A stretch of DNA of 61,892 nt from the NCBI GenBank assembly GCA_045649545.1, contig JAZRQE010000055.1:1-61892 (forward strand), written 5' to 3'. The first letter of the stretch is position 1. The number at the start of each line of letters is the position of its first letter. The notes below the pieces were generated by a model. The model saw nothing but the letters and a program-made list of their open reading frames with translations, made no database searches and was not told the origin of the DNA. This document shows, piece after piece, positions 16,297 through 25,399 of the stretch. Source of the stretch: UMGS172 sp045649545. Its GTDB lineage: Bacteria > Bacillota > Clostridia > Oscillospirales > Acutalibacteraceae. The position numbers were made by a program, and so were the translations under genes.

Positions 16297-18927
16297 TTAT
16301 TTAAGCATTGATTTTACGGTGTCTTCTGCCGAAGCCAAAGCCTCTGCTACTTTAGAAACATCCTTGGCACCTGCCATTGCAAAGTCGGGACGTCCGCCAC
16401 CTTTACCTCCGGCAACAGCCGATACTGCGGCTACAACCTTGCCTGACATAACACCAGCTTCAATTGCTGACTTTCCGGCAGTTACCGCAAAGGTTACAGA
16501 TTGACCGTTTTTATCGGCAAATACTGCAACAGCCTCCGGCATTTTATCGCGAATCTTATCTGCCATACTGCGTAAAGTATCGCTGCCCACTGCCTCGAAC
16601 TCGGCGGTTATAAGTTTAACCGAACCTAAAATTTTAGCCGAAGCCAAAAGCTCATCTACTCTGAAACCTGCAAGTTTAGAGTTCAACTTCTCAATTTCGC
16701 GGTAAGATGCTTTAAGTTCAACCGAAATTTGCTCACACTTTTGTGCCAATTCGGCAGGGTTATTAAGTTTTAATGCATTTGCAGCAGCATTGATTTCTGT
16801 TTCATACCTTTGCAAAAGTTCTAATACTCCGTTTCCGGTTACTGCCTCAATACGTCGTACGCCCGAAGCAACCGACGATTCCGACACAATCTTAAATGCA
16901 CCGATAACTGCGGTGTTTTTAACATGTGTACCGCCGCAAAGTTCTACCGAAAATCCGGGAACATTCACAACGCGAACAACATCGCCGTATTTCTCACCGA
17001 ACAGAGCCATAGCACCCATTGCCTTTGCTTCGTCAATCGGCATTTCGCGGTTATCAACATCAACGGCATCTAAAATAACGCCGTTAACCAATGTCTCAAC
17101 CTGTTTAATCTCATCCGAAGTTAAGGCTGAAAAATGTGTAAAGTCAAAACGTACTGCTGACTCGTTTACTAACTGACCTGCCTGCTCAACGTGAGTGCCC
17201 AAAACCTTACGCAAACCTGCCTGCAAAAGGTGAGCTGCAGTATGGTTGCGGCGAATTGCCTGCTTACGTTTGCCGTCAAACGCAACTTTAACAGTATTTC
17301 CAACCGAAACTTCACCATCATTAACGGTGCAGTAATGCATAAAGATACCGCTTGCGTTTTTCTTTACGTTATCAACTGTAACGGTAAATCCGTCACCAGA
17401 AATTGAGCCTTCATCTCCAACCTGACCGCCGCTTTCAGCATAGCAAACGGTTTTATCAAGCACGAGCACGCACTTTTCACCGTTGACTGCTGTGCTTTTA
17501 AACTCGCCGTCAACTACAATGCTTAAAACTTTTGCCGAACATTCAGACTCGGTATAACCTAAAAATTCAGTTACAGCAATTCCGTCAAAACCGATTTCGG
17601 AGCTCTTCCAAGACTCTGCTGCCGACTTGCTTCTTGCATCACGGGCACGTTGCTTTTGCTCATCCATTAAACGCTTGAACTCGTCCTCGTCAACGGTCCA
17701 GCCTTTTTCCTCTAAAATGTCTTTAGTAAGGTCAATCGGGAAACCGTAGGTGTCATTAAGTTTAAATGCATCGGCACCGGACAACACTTTACCATCGCCC
17801 GAAGAAGTAATATCCTCAAGCATTTTAAGACCTAAATCAATAGTCTTGCCGAAGTTTTCTTCCTCAACCGACATAATTTTCTTAATATAATCTGCCTTTT
17901 CAAGCACTTCAGGATATGCACCTTTGTTTTCGCCGATAACCTTATCACAAATATCGCAAAGGAACATTCTATTAATACCCAAAAGCTTACCGTGACGGGC
18001 GGCACGGCGTAAAAGACGGCGAAGAACATAGCCTCTGCCCTCATTTGAAGGCAAAACACCGTCACAAATCATAAAGGTTGCACCGCGAACATGGTCGGTA
18101 ACAACGCGGATAGAGACATCCTTTTTCGCATCCTTGCCATACTCAACACCGGCAATTTTACAAACCTCATTTAAAATACTGCGAACGGTATCAACCTCAA
18201 AAAGGTTGTCTACACCCTGCAATACGCAAGCCAGACGTTCAAGACCCATACCTGTATCAATATTCTTTTGCTTTAACTCGGTATAGTTGCCATTGCCGTC
18301 GTTATTAAACTGTGAAAAAACGTTATTCCAAATTTCCATATAACGGTCACAGTCGCAACCGGGCTTACAGTCAGGCGAGCCACAACCGTATTTCTCACCA
18401 CGGTCAAAGTAAATTTCGGAACAAGGACCGCAAGGGCCTGAACCATGCTCCCAGAAGTTATCAGCCTTGCCCAAACGAACGATATGTTCTTCAGGAACGC
18501 CTATTTTATCCTTCCAAATAGCATAGGCTTCCTCGTCATTTTCATAAATACTCGGCCAAAGCAAGTTTTCAGGAATTTCAAGCGTTTTGGTTAAAAATTC
18601 CCAAGCCCACTCAATTGCCTCGTCCTTAAAATAATCACCAAACGAGAAGTTTCCGAGCATTTCAAAATATGTTCCGTGACGTGCGGTATGACCAACACGC
18701 TCCAAGTCAGGAGTACGGATACATTTTTGGCAGGTTGTTACTCGGTTACGGGGAGGGATAACCTCACCTGTGAAAAACTTCTTCATAGGAGCCATTCCGG
18801 AATTTATCAAAAGCAATGATTTATCATTATCCGGCACTAATGAAAAGCTGCCAAGACGAAGATGACCCTTGCTTTCAAAAAACGAAAGGTATTTCTCTCT
18901 TAAAGTGTTAAGTGACATCCATTCCAT
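16297..18927 (-). CDS. alaS: Alanyl-tRNA synthetase
   Basis: Charges tRNA-Ala. The class II catalytic head contains RVGHTARHGTYFEMLGNFSF; the editing domain carries the zinc motifs HTAAHLL and CGGTHVKNT; a DHHA1 domain with GGKGGGRPDFAMAG ends it. The start is set at the ATG at 18925-18927 with GGAG 7-8 nt upstream, 7 codons inside the longest frame. It has its own sigma-A promoter about 110 bp upstream and leads a three-gene unit with the HIT and PRTase genes. No T-box leader is visible. Confidence 0.97.
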   Translation of the reverse strand: MEWMSLNTLREKYLSFFESKGHLRLGSFSLVPDNDKSLLLINSGMAPMKKFFTGEVIPPRNRVTTCQKCIRTPDLERVGHTARHGTYFEMLGNFSFGDYFKDEAIEWAWEFLTKTLEIPENLLWPSIYENDEEAYAIWKDKIGVPEEHIVRLGKADNFWEHGSGPCGPCSEIYFDRGEKYGCGSPDCKPGCDCDRYMEIWNNVFSQFNNDGNGNYTELKQKNIDTGMGLERLACVLQGVDNLFEVDTVRSILNEVCKIAGVEYGKDAKKDVSIRVVTDHVRGATFMICDGVLPSNEGRGYVLRRLLRRAARHGKLLGINRMFLCDICDKVIGENKGAYPEVLEKADYIKKIMSVEEENFGKTIDLGLKMLEDITSSGDGKVLSGADAFKLNDTYGFPIDLTKDILEEKGWTVDEDEFKRLMDEQKQRARDARSKSAAESWKSSEIGFDGIAVTEFLGYTESECSAKVLSIVVDGEFKSTAVNGEKCVLVLDKTVCYAESGGQVGDEGSISGDGFTVTVDNVKKNASGIFMHYCTVNDGEVSVGNTVKVAFDGKRKQAIRRNHTAAHLLQAGLRKVLGTHVEQAGQLVNESAVRFDFTHFSALTSDEIKQVETLVNGVILDAVDVDNREMPIDEAKAMGAMALFGEKYGDVVRVVNVPGFSVELCGGTHVKNTAVIGAFKIVSESSVASGVRRIEAVTGNGVLELLQRYETEINAAANALKLNNPAELAQKCEQISVELKASYREIEKLNSKLAGFRVDELLASAKILGSVKLITAEFEAVGSDTLRSMADKIRDKMPEAVAVFADKNGQSVTFAVTAGKSAIEAGVMSGKVVAAVSAVAGGKGGGRPDFAMAGAKDVSKVAEALASAEDTVKSMLK

Positions 18928-19034
18928 AATTTTTCTCCAATCCGTCACACTCGCGACGTGAAAATTTCATACGTAGATATTAAATTTATAATATCTTTTT
19001 CGGTAAAACGCTAAGCATTTCAATATCAACAATC

Positions 19035-19063
19035 ATTATACTGCCAATTAAATATTTTGTCAA
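19035..19063 (-). promoter_or_regulatory. Sigma-A promoter of alaS
   Basis: Consensus TTGACA, 17-bp spacer and consensus TATAAT on the leftward strand, with about 100 nt of leader to the alaS start. Confidence 0.88.
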
Positions 19064-19087
19064 TCAAATAAAACATTAATCTTACAA

Positions 19088-19120
19088 ATAAAACCGCCGC
19101 CCCACTTTATGTGGGACGGC
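19088..19120 (-). terminator. Intrinsic terminator of the surface-protein gene
   Basis: A 10-bp stem, GCCGTCCCAC / GTGGGGCGGC on the leftward strand, is followed by GGTTTTATTT. It starts about 20 bp after the stop. Confidence 0.85.
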
Positions 19121-19140
19121 GAATATGAAAGGTAAGACAA

Positions 19141-22100
19141 TTATTTAGAGAAAATCTTTTTACCGGTAACAAGAAGTGCACCGGCGCAGAGAACTACAAG
19201 TGCCATGATAACAATCGGGTTGACAGAAGAGTCACCTGTGTTAGCAGAACCTGTGTATCCCTTAAGAGTTACGGAAATGTCATCGATATACATATCATTT
19301 CCGGCAGAAGAAGAAACACCAACATACTTGCTGCTAGCGGTAAAGGTGTAAGTAACCTTGTTCCACTCGCCTTCCTTAAGGTCGGCAATCTTAGCAACAG
19401 GTGTTGTTGCAGTAGGTGTGTTAATACCAATATAAGAAGACATACTAATCATATTGATAACGCCTGCTGCATCACCGATTGAAGTCGGCTTTACATACAT
19501 TTCAAGAGTGTAGGTCTCACCAACAGTGAGTGCGAACTCATTACTTCTTGTAGTTGTGAAAGCCTTAACGCCTGCAGTATTGCCCTTACGGAAGAGAGAA
19601 ACTTCACCGCTGTGGATATTTGATTTATCGTATCCGGGAGTTTTACTGTTATAAAAACTGTAAGCACCGGAAATTGCCTGACCCTTAATAGCGTTCGGGA
19701 ATTCTTCGAATCCCTCAGCATACTTACCAAGCTGCCATTTTGCAAACAAATTAACAGTTTCAGTACCGTAAACAGTTTCGGTGAACTTCTGGGTGAAATC
19801 TTTATCAACATACCAGCCCAAGAACTTGTAACCGGGTTTAGAGGGTTTCGGCAAGCTGATTTTAGAGCCGGGTGCTCCGGAAATCGGGTCAAGCTTTTTA
19901 CCGCCGTTGGTATCAAAAATAATTGCAGAGCCGTAGATGTTCATTGTATTAAAATCAGAAGTAATAACAATGTCATCAACCAATATATGACCGTGGTTAG
20001 CAATACCGATTGAAAGATAATTAGCATCATTATTCATCGGCTTTGCAGTAAAGGTATACGAAGCGGTCTGCCAATTATCGGGGTCAACTTTGTCCAAAAC
20101 AACTCTGGGAGCCTTACCATTAGTCTGCACCATACGGTCACTCCAACCATTCTGCTTAATGTGAGTAACAGCACCTACAGTTACAACGCCCTCAAGGAGT
20201 TTATACTTAAAGGTTACAGTGTACTCATTATCAGCAATAACGGTGAAATGGGTTCCGAGTTTATTAAGGTAAGTACAATAAAGTGTATCGGTATCACTGG
20301 TATTAGAAGTAGCCCAGCCAACATGCCAGTCAAGATAATTATTACCGGTTACGGGGTCTGTAACGAACTTAGCACGGGCGGAAGGTCCGGTTCTGTCGAA
20401 GTCCTCAAAGTCAACAACAAAGTTGCCTCTGCCCCACTTAGCATAAACGTCACAGCTTTCTGCAGGAGCAACATTCGGGTCAACAGGTTTTGTGAAAGCG
20501 GTATCATAGTACCAACCTTTGAATTCCTGACTAACCATTGCGGGGTCTTCAGTGGGGAAACCGATGATTTTTTGACCGGGATATGCAATTAACTTACCGT
20601 ATTTTGCATCAAATTCGGGGACGTTGGTATGAACACTAACTTCAATAACACCGGGAGCGAGTTTCCACTCTGCATAAACATTAGTGATGAAACCGGGAAC
20701 GATGGTATTTGCATTAAAGTCGATAGTTCCGGTTGCCGAGTCAAACTTCCAGCCCTGGAAGATATAGCCTTCCTTGGTAGGCTGAGGTAATGCACCTGCA
20801 GGCTCACCAGACGGAGTGACGATGGCATCACAATCGGTACCGCCCTTGGAATCAAAGACAATCATACCGTCGCCCATACTATTGGAGTTGGTCTGAATAA
20901 CGATATCGTCAAAATCAATAACCGAAGCGGTTAATTTATTCAAATCGGGGTCCTTTTCAGGAACATTGGTAGAGTTGAATACATACAAGCCGATAGAGGT
21001 GTAACTCTCCTTGCCAACAAGGTTTGTACCAAAGGTATAAGTAACTTCGGTCCATTCCTTTTGATCAATCTCTTCATAATCAGTATTGTTATTACTCTCG
21101 CAGAAGGATTTTAATTCTACAAATTTCTCAAACTTCAAGCCGGTTTTTGCGGTTGTGGGTTCTACCAAAACAAGACCCATAGAAGTCGGAGTTTCGGCAT
21201 GAGTAACTCTATACTTAAATGTAATAGTGTAAATGGCACGGTCTTCAAGCTTGAACTGATTTGTACCGTCATTTACAGTAAAGTAAATGTAAGAGTCCTT
21301 CTTGTTGAAATGGCTTACACGGAAGAATGTGCTATCTGCTTCAGCAATAATCTCACCGCGGTTAACATATCCGTTACCGCTGGACTTATCGTACTTGTTA
21401 GCATCGGCTACACTCCACTTGAAGTCATCTTCGAAGTCCATCTCAAAATCAGGGGCAGCGATAGGTTTAGAGTAAGGACCAACAGAGAAGTTGTCGATAA
21501 GTATAGTACCGTTGGAATCCTCACCGTAAACAGCCATTACAAGATTTTTCAAAGCCTTAACGTTAATAGGATTACTATCTTCTAAAACGAAGGTCGCTAC
21601 TACGTCCTTAGCAGCTGTTGTGTTCTCAATAGCAACTTCCCATCCAAGCTCTTCACCGGCAGCTGCGATGCCAACATTAGCGTCATCTGCTAATTTAAAG
21701 TATACTTTAGCACCCTTAGAACCGATACCGCTAGCTCTGTAATTAAACTTAACGGTATAAACTTGGCGTTTTGAAATTGAGAAACCGCCATTAGCACCTT
21801 TAGCGCCGAGAATTGCATAGTTGTCTACAACTGTTCCTCCGATAGGTGCTGAAAGAACGTGGTTTTGAGCATCTGCAGGGTCAGCAACAATTTTAAATCC
21901 GTTATCAGCGGGGAACTTGTTGTTGGGGTCAAATGCCATCTTATCGCCATTTTCAAATGTATCTGCAACTTTTGCATATTTAGCATAAAGAGTAATAGGG
22001 GCTGCAGGAGCAAAATCATATTTATCAGTTAACGTTGCATCATACCAACCGATAAAGTTGGGGTCTGAAATAGCAGGCAATGCGGACATTTCCACCAAGG

Positions 22101-22992
22101 TCTGCTTGCTCTCGATACCGTTGTCATTGAATGTGACTTCACTTTCTGCGGCATCTTCAGTAATAACAAAATCGTCGAAAAGCACTGAACCGGTACCATC
22201 TCTATACATTGCAAACATCAGGTATTCGCGACCGGCATCGATATCTTCCTGGTCAACAGTAAAGTCAATACAAATATATTTCCATTTACCGTTTGTGACA
22301 GGCAAATCCTGCATGACGATTTCCCTTCTAGCACTAGTCTTAATTGCCATCTGCTCTTCGTATTGAGGTTGACCACTTGAAGCAGTTAAGCCGTAATTAG
22401 AAAAAACACCACCGACGTAATCCTTTTTACTTAAAATGATTCTAAAACTAGGATTAGAACTGGCATCATCGCCATAAACCCTAAAAATAAGAGTATATTT
22501 TACACCAGTCTTAACCTTAAAGCCTTCAGTGTTTACGCCATCATAAATAGGTGCACCAAAGTTAACAGTACCGGTACTATATCTGTATTTTGCAACTTTA
22601 CCGTCACCCAACGGGTCAGAGATGCCGTAATCAAAGGTATTGTTTGCGGCAGTCTTTTTGTTAGGGTCATAATAAAAATCATTTGTCTCGAATGACAAGA
22701 AGTAGGAAGAATACTTTGCATAAAGCGTAGTAACCTCTCCTGCAGTTGTCTGCTTCTTGGTGAAGGTGTTGTCATACCAACCTTCGAAAGCTGCGCCCTT
22801 ATACAAACCGGGGTCAGGGAGGGCAGCTCCATCGGCGAGTGTTGTTTCTGCGTACTTGGCGCCGTTGACATAGAATGTGTATGTCTTATCAGCAGCACTT
22901 GTAGTGCTTACCAATCCTACAACACAAACCGACATCAACATAGCGACAACACAAATAACACTCAAAACTTTTTTGAAAGCACGTGTCTTCAT
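19141..22992 (-). CDS. Large modular surface protein with five InlB-B repeats and five jelly-roll-like modules
   Basis: A 1283-residue exported protein. Signal peptide 1-33 (cleavage near TSAADK). InlB B-repeat / Listeria-Bacteroides repeats lie at about 38-94, 284-340, 709-777, 783-853 and 1021-1086, each with an F-x-GWY-type core and ending LYAKY or VYAKW. Predicted carbohydrate-binding-like beta-sandwiches lie at about 97-280, 346-505, 516-702, 857-1012 and 1093-1244, each closing with a strand such as ILVDDIVIT. The end is NTGDSS, an 18-residue membrane segment and GKKIFSK, a degenerate sortase-type or membrane anchor. The start at 22990-22992 has AGAGGTAAG upstream. It lies behind the ABC locus, so capture of a glycan is inferred. 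Confidence 0.82.
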   Translation of the reverse strand: MKTRAFKKVLSVICVVAMLMSVCVVGLVSTTSAADKTYTFYVNGAKYAETTLADGAALPDPGLYKGAAFEGWYDNTFTKKQTTAGEVTTLYAKYSSYFLSFETNDFYYDPNKKTAANNTFDYGISDPLGDGKVAKYRYSTGTVNFGAPIYDGVNTEGFKVKTGVKYTLIFRVYGDDASSNPSFRIILSKKDYVGGVFSNYGLTASSGQPQYEEQMAIKTSARREIVMQDLPVTNGKWKYICIDFTVDQEDIDAGREYLMFAMYRDGTGSVLFDDFVITEDAAESEVTFNDNGIESKQTLVEMSALPAISDPNFIGWYDATLTDKYDFAPAAPITLYAKYAKVADTFENGDKMAFDPNNKFPADNGFKIVADPADAQNHVLSAPIGGTVVDNYAILGAKGANGGFSISKRQVYTVKFNYRASGIGSKGAKVYFKLADDANVGIAAAGEELGWEVAIENTTAAKDVVATFVLEDSNPINVKALKNLVMAVYGEDSNGTILIDNFSVGPYSKPIAAPDFEMDFEDDFKWSVADANKYDKSSGNGYVNRGEIIAEADSTFFRVSHFNKKDSYIYFTVNDGTNQFKLEDRAIYTITFKYRVTHAETPTSMGLVLVEPTTAKTGLKFEKFVELKSFCESNNNTDYEEIDQKEWTEVTYTFGTNLVGKESYTSIGLYVFNSTNVPEKDPDLNKLTASVIDFDDIVIQTNSNSMGDGMIVFDSKGGTDCDAIVTPSGEPAGALPQPTKEGYIFQGWKFDSATGTIDFNANTIVPGFITNVYAEWKLAPGVIEVSVHTNVPEFDAKYGKLIAYPGQKIIGFPTEDPAMVSQEFKGWYYDTAFTKPVDPNVAPAESCDVYAKWGRGNFVVDFEDFDRTGPSARAKFVTDPVTGNNYLDWHVGWATSNTSDTDTLYCTYLNKLGTHFTVIADNEYTVTFKYKLLEGVVTVGAVTHIKQNGWSDRMVQTNGKAPRVVLDKVDPDNWQTASYTFTAKPMNNDANYLSIGIANHGHILVDDIVITSDFNTMNIYGSAIIFDTNGGKKLDPISGAPGSKISLPKPSKPGYKFLGWYVDKDFTQKFTETVYGTETVNLFAKWQLGKYAEGFEEFPNAIKGQAISGAYSFYNSKTPGYDKSNIHSGEVSLFRKGNTAGVKAFTTTRSNEFALTVGETYTLEMYVKPTSIGDAAGVINMISMSSYIGINTPTATTPVAKIADLKEGEWNKVTYTFTASSKYVGVSSSAGNDMYIDDISVTLKGYTGSANTGDSSVNPIVIMALVVLCAGALLVTGKKIFSK

Positions 22993-23220
22993 TGTCTTAC
23001 CTCTTTCTACATTGATTAAACCTTTTTTATCGGCACTCGGCAAGCCGAGCAACCGTTAAAAATTAATATATCTACCCTTTTTAGGGAAGAACCAAAGTAA
23101 ATATGTACTATAGAAATGACATTGCGACCGCGAACCGACACTTATCCCTTAAAGATAAGCCTGATTCGAAGTCTTTTGCAGCGATTATATTGATATCTTC
23201 AATCTATAATACTAAGATTT

Positions 23221-23260
23221 AAGATGTTTTTAACTATTTAGTTTGTTATAAAAACATCTT
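23221..23260. repeat. Inverted repeat with 12-bp perfect arms
   Basis: AAGATGTTTTTA at 23221-23232 is matched exactly by TAAAAACATCTT at 23249-23260. It could be a weak terminator of the permease operon or a binding site. Confidence 0.6.
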
Positions 23261-23275
23261 TAAACATCTCGTCAC

Positions 23276-23301
23276 GCTGTCACAGTAACAACTGTGACAG
23301 C
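23276..23301. repeat. Inverted repeat with 11-bp perfect arms
   Basis: GCTGTCACAGT and ACTGTGACAGC flank AACA. The near-symmetric TGTCACAGT half-sites look like a regulator operator, but the position about 120 bp past the permease stop also suits a terminator stem. No T-run follows on the leftward strand. Confidence 0.6.
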
Positions 23302-23422
23302 ACAGTCGAGTATACCTCTTTTTAATAATATCAAATAAGCTTAATATTTTCAACTATAAAATTGCAATTATTTCTAAAAAAATAACCAAAAATGAACTGC
23401 TTTTATTGGTGAAAATAAACCA

Positions 23423-24430
23423 TTAACCTGTGATACCAACACGGTCGATACTTTTAACGAATTTCTTCTGAAGTACCAAATAAACAATCAATATCGGGAT
23501 AATGAACATTAAACAGCCAGCCATCATAATGGCAATTTTCAACGGGTCACTGTTATCCAGTCTCAATGTTCCCATTGCTTCGGCAGAAGTTATATTGCTA
23601 AGTTTTACAGCCAACGGCCAACTTTCGAAATACAAGTACATCGATGACAGCGAATAGTCGTTCCAGTGCCAAATCAGAGAGAACACGGTAACGGTGGTAA
23701 TAACAACGCCCGAAGACGGAAGTGCTATTCTGATATAGGTCTTCAGAGGTCCTGCACCGTCAATCCATGCTGCTTCTTCAAGTTCTTTGGGCAAGCCTTT
23801 AAAGAACTGAATATAAATGTAAATTATAATACCCGAACGGATGCCTACTCCCAGCAAGGCGGGTACATAGAACGTCCAAACTGAGTTAAGAACGTTAGGT
23901 CTGATGTCAATTCCGGTTAAAGAATCAATTAATCCAAACAATCCTAAGAAGTCCAGTTTCGAATAGTTCATAAATATCGGAAGCATCATCATTTGTGACG
24001 GAACGAGAATAAGCAAGAACATAAAGAATATTAAAATCTTCTTTTCCTTGAACTCGAAACGAGCAAGCCCGTAAGCTACAATAGAGCAACTGATAATCTG
24101 AACACCTGCTGAAATCATTTCATAAATCAGCGTATTTAAGAATGCTTTACCATAAGTCATAACTTGCCAAGCAAACTTAAAGTTTTCCAGTGTTACTTCT
24201 GAAGTAATCCAGATGATAGAGGGGTCATAGAACGAATCTCTCACTCTGAAAGAAGAACTAATCATATAAAGCAACGGATAAAGAATAATATAGCCGATTG
24301 CAATAAGTATGACGTATCTTAAAAGTGAAGTAAAAACTCCATTAGCCTTAAGAATTGCTTTATAGCGAGTTTCTTTTGTTCCGTTTTTGAGTTTCAGGAA
24401 AGTATCCTTAACAGTATTGAGTACTTGCAT
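23423..24430 (-). CDS. Carbohydrate ABC transporter permease, MalG-type (second pair)
   Basis: A 335-residue inner-membrane permease with six predicted segments after a 35-residue cytosolic head. The ATPase-contact EAA loop is EEAAWIDGAGPLKTYIRIAL. It is the MalG/LplC-type partner of the next gene upstream, whose TAA overlaps its ATG by one base. AGGAGG lies before the start. It is the last gene of the permease operon. No dedicated ATPase is encoded; a shared MsmX-like ATPase is expected. Confidence 0.88.
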   Translation of the reverse strand: MQVLNTVKDTFLKLKNGTKETRYKAILKANGVFTSLLRYVILIAIGYIILYPLLYMISSSFRVRDSFYDPSIIWITSEVTLENFKFAWQVMTYGKAFLNTLIYEMISAGVQIISCSIVAYGLARFEFKEKKILIFFMFLLILVPSQMMMLPIFMNYSKLDFLGLFGLIDSLTGIDIRPNVLNSVWTFYVPALLGVGIRSGIIIYIYIQFFKGLPKELEEAAWIDGAGPLKTYIRIALPSSGVVITTVTVFSLIWHWNDYSLSSMYLYFESWPLAVKLSNITSAEAMGTLRLDNSDPLKIAIMMAGCLMFIIPILIVYLVLQKKFVKSIDRVGITG

Positions 24431-25395
24431 TAACTTCTACCTCCTGTATCCCAGCGTCTTAAGAACGTTACATTAAACAAGAACATAAGTACTGCCATAG
24501 CTGCTCCGACAATCATAAAGTAGAACCAAAGCATTGCAGAAGCAGGTCCATAGCTTGTTGCAGCACCTCTCATAAGGGTATATGCCTGAAGCATAACAGG
24601 ATTGGTTTTGGCAGTTACAAGCTCAACAATCGTAAAGATGACAACCAATACTAAAGTACGTGAGAGCATCGGCAATGTGATAAACCAGAACTCTTCCCAT
24701 TTAGTTGCACCCTCAACTTTAGAAACTTCATAAAGTGAGTCAGCGATTGACTGCATACCCGAAATGAACAAAACAATCTGAATTCCGCAGTTCCAAATAA
24801 GATTGAAAATGTCATTCAATAGCCCGGTAAAAAATCCACCGACTTTTACAGGAAGTGAAAGCCAAGCCATAACATCCTCAACGCTAAGCATATTTGCGGC
24901 AAACGAATCCGAAACACCCGAAGAAGAAAGCTCACTTGATGTTGTTTTAAATAAAAGTTCAATTACAACACCGGAAGCTATAATAACCGGCAGGAAGTAC
25001 AAACCTCTGAAGAAAAGTCTTCCGCGGAATTTTTGATTAAGTAAAAGAGCCAAAATAAGACTTACGATTACAATAACCAAAAGTTCGCCGGGCATCGATA
25101 ATAACGAACCCGAGACGTTGCCCCAATAGGTGGGGTTTTCTCTTAATATATACCTATAGTTCTTTAAACCTGAGAATACAAACTGATATTCACCACCGAC
25201 AAAACTAACATCACAGAAAGCGTAGTAGAAAGACTGAAACAGCGGCATTATGAAGAACAAAATCAATCCGATTTCCCAATGCAAGCAGAAAAGTCTTCCG
25301 TATGTACTCTTTAACGATTCAATGCCTTTATGCTTTTTAATCTTTTTAGGATTAAATTGAGGCGTTTCAACAGTTTTAATTTCATCTTGTGTCAT
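24430..25395 (-). CDS. Carbohydrate ABC transporter permease, MalF-type (second pair)
   Basis: A 321-residue permease with six membrane segments. Its EAA loop is YEVSKVEGATKWEEFWFITL, somewhat degenerate (VEGA instead of IDGA). The external loop after the third segment is enlarged (about residues 150-190, rich in Ser). It follows the DUF5696 lipoprotein gene by 4 bp and overlaps the next permease by one base, so the three are co-translated. Confidence 0.87.
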   Translation of the reverse strand: MTQDEIKTVETPQFNPKKIKKHKGIESLKSTYGRLFCLHWEIGLILFFIMPLFQSFYYAFCDVSFVGGEYQFVFSGLKNYRYILRENPTYWGNVSGSLLSMPGELLVIVIVSLILALLLNQKFRGRLFFRGLYFLPVIIASGVVIELLFKTTSSELSSSGVSDSFAANMLSVEDVMAWLSLPVKVGGFFTGLLNDIFNLIWNCGIQIVLFISGMQSIADSLYEVSKVEGATKWEEFWFITLPMLSRTLVLVVIFTIVELVTAKTNPVMLQAYTLMRGAATSYGPASAMLWFYFMIVGAAMAVLMFLFNVTFLRRWDTGGRS

Positions 25396-25399
25396 TGAA

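Larger units (their letters stand above)
22993..23422. other. 430-bp non-coding gap with two strong inverted repeats
   Basis: It separates the permease operon from the surface-protein gene. It is AT-rich and shows no credible reading frame. It holds two perfect palindromes (annotated separately) and a small hairpin around CTTATC/GATAAG near 23140-23160. A promoter for the surface protein is expected here, but no convincing -35/-10 pair was found. Confidence 0.6.

Noticed and set aside
20161..20592. A 143-codon open frame opposite the surface-protein gene
   Set aside because: No ribosome site and no recognisable protein; the leftward frame has clear repeat structure here.
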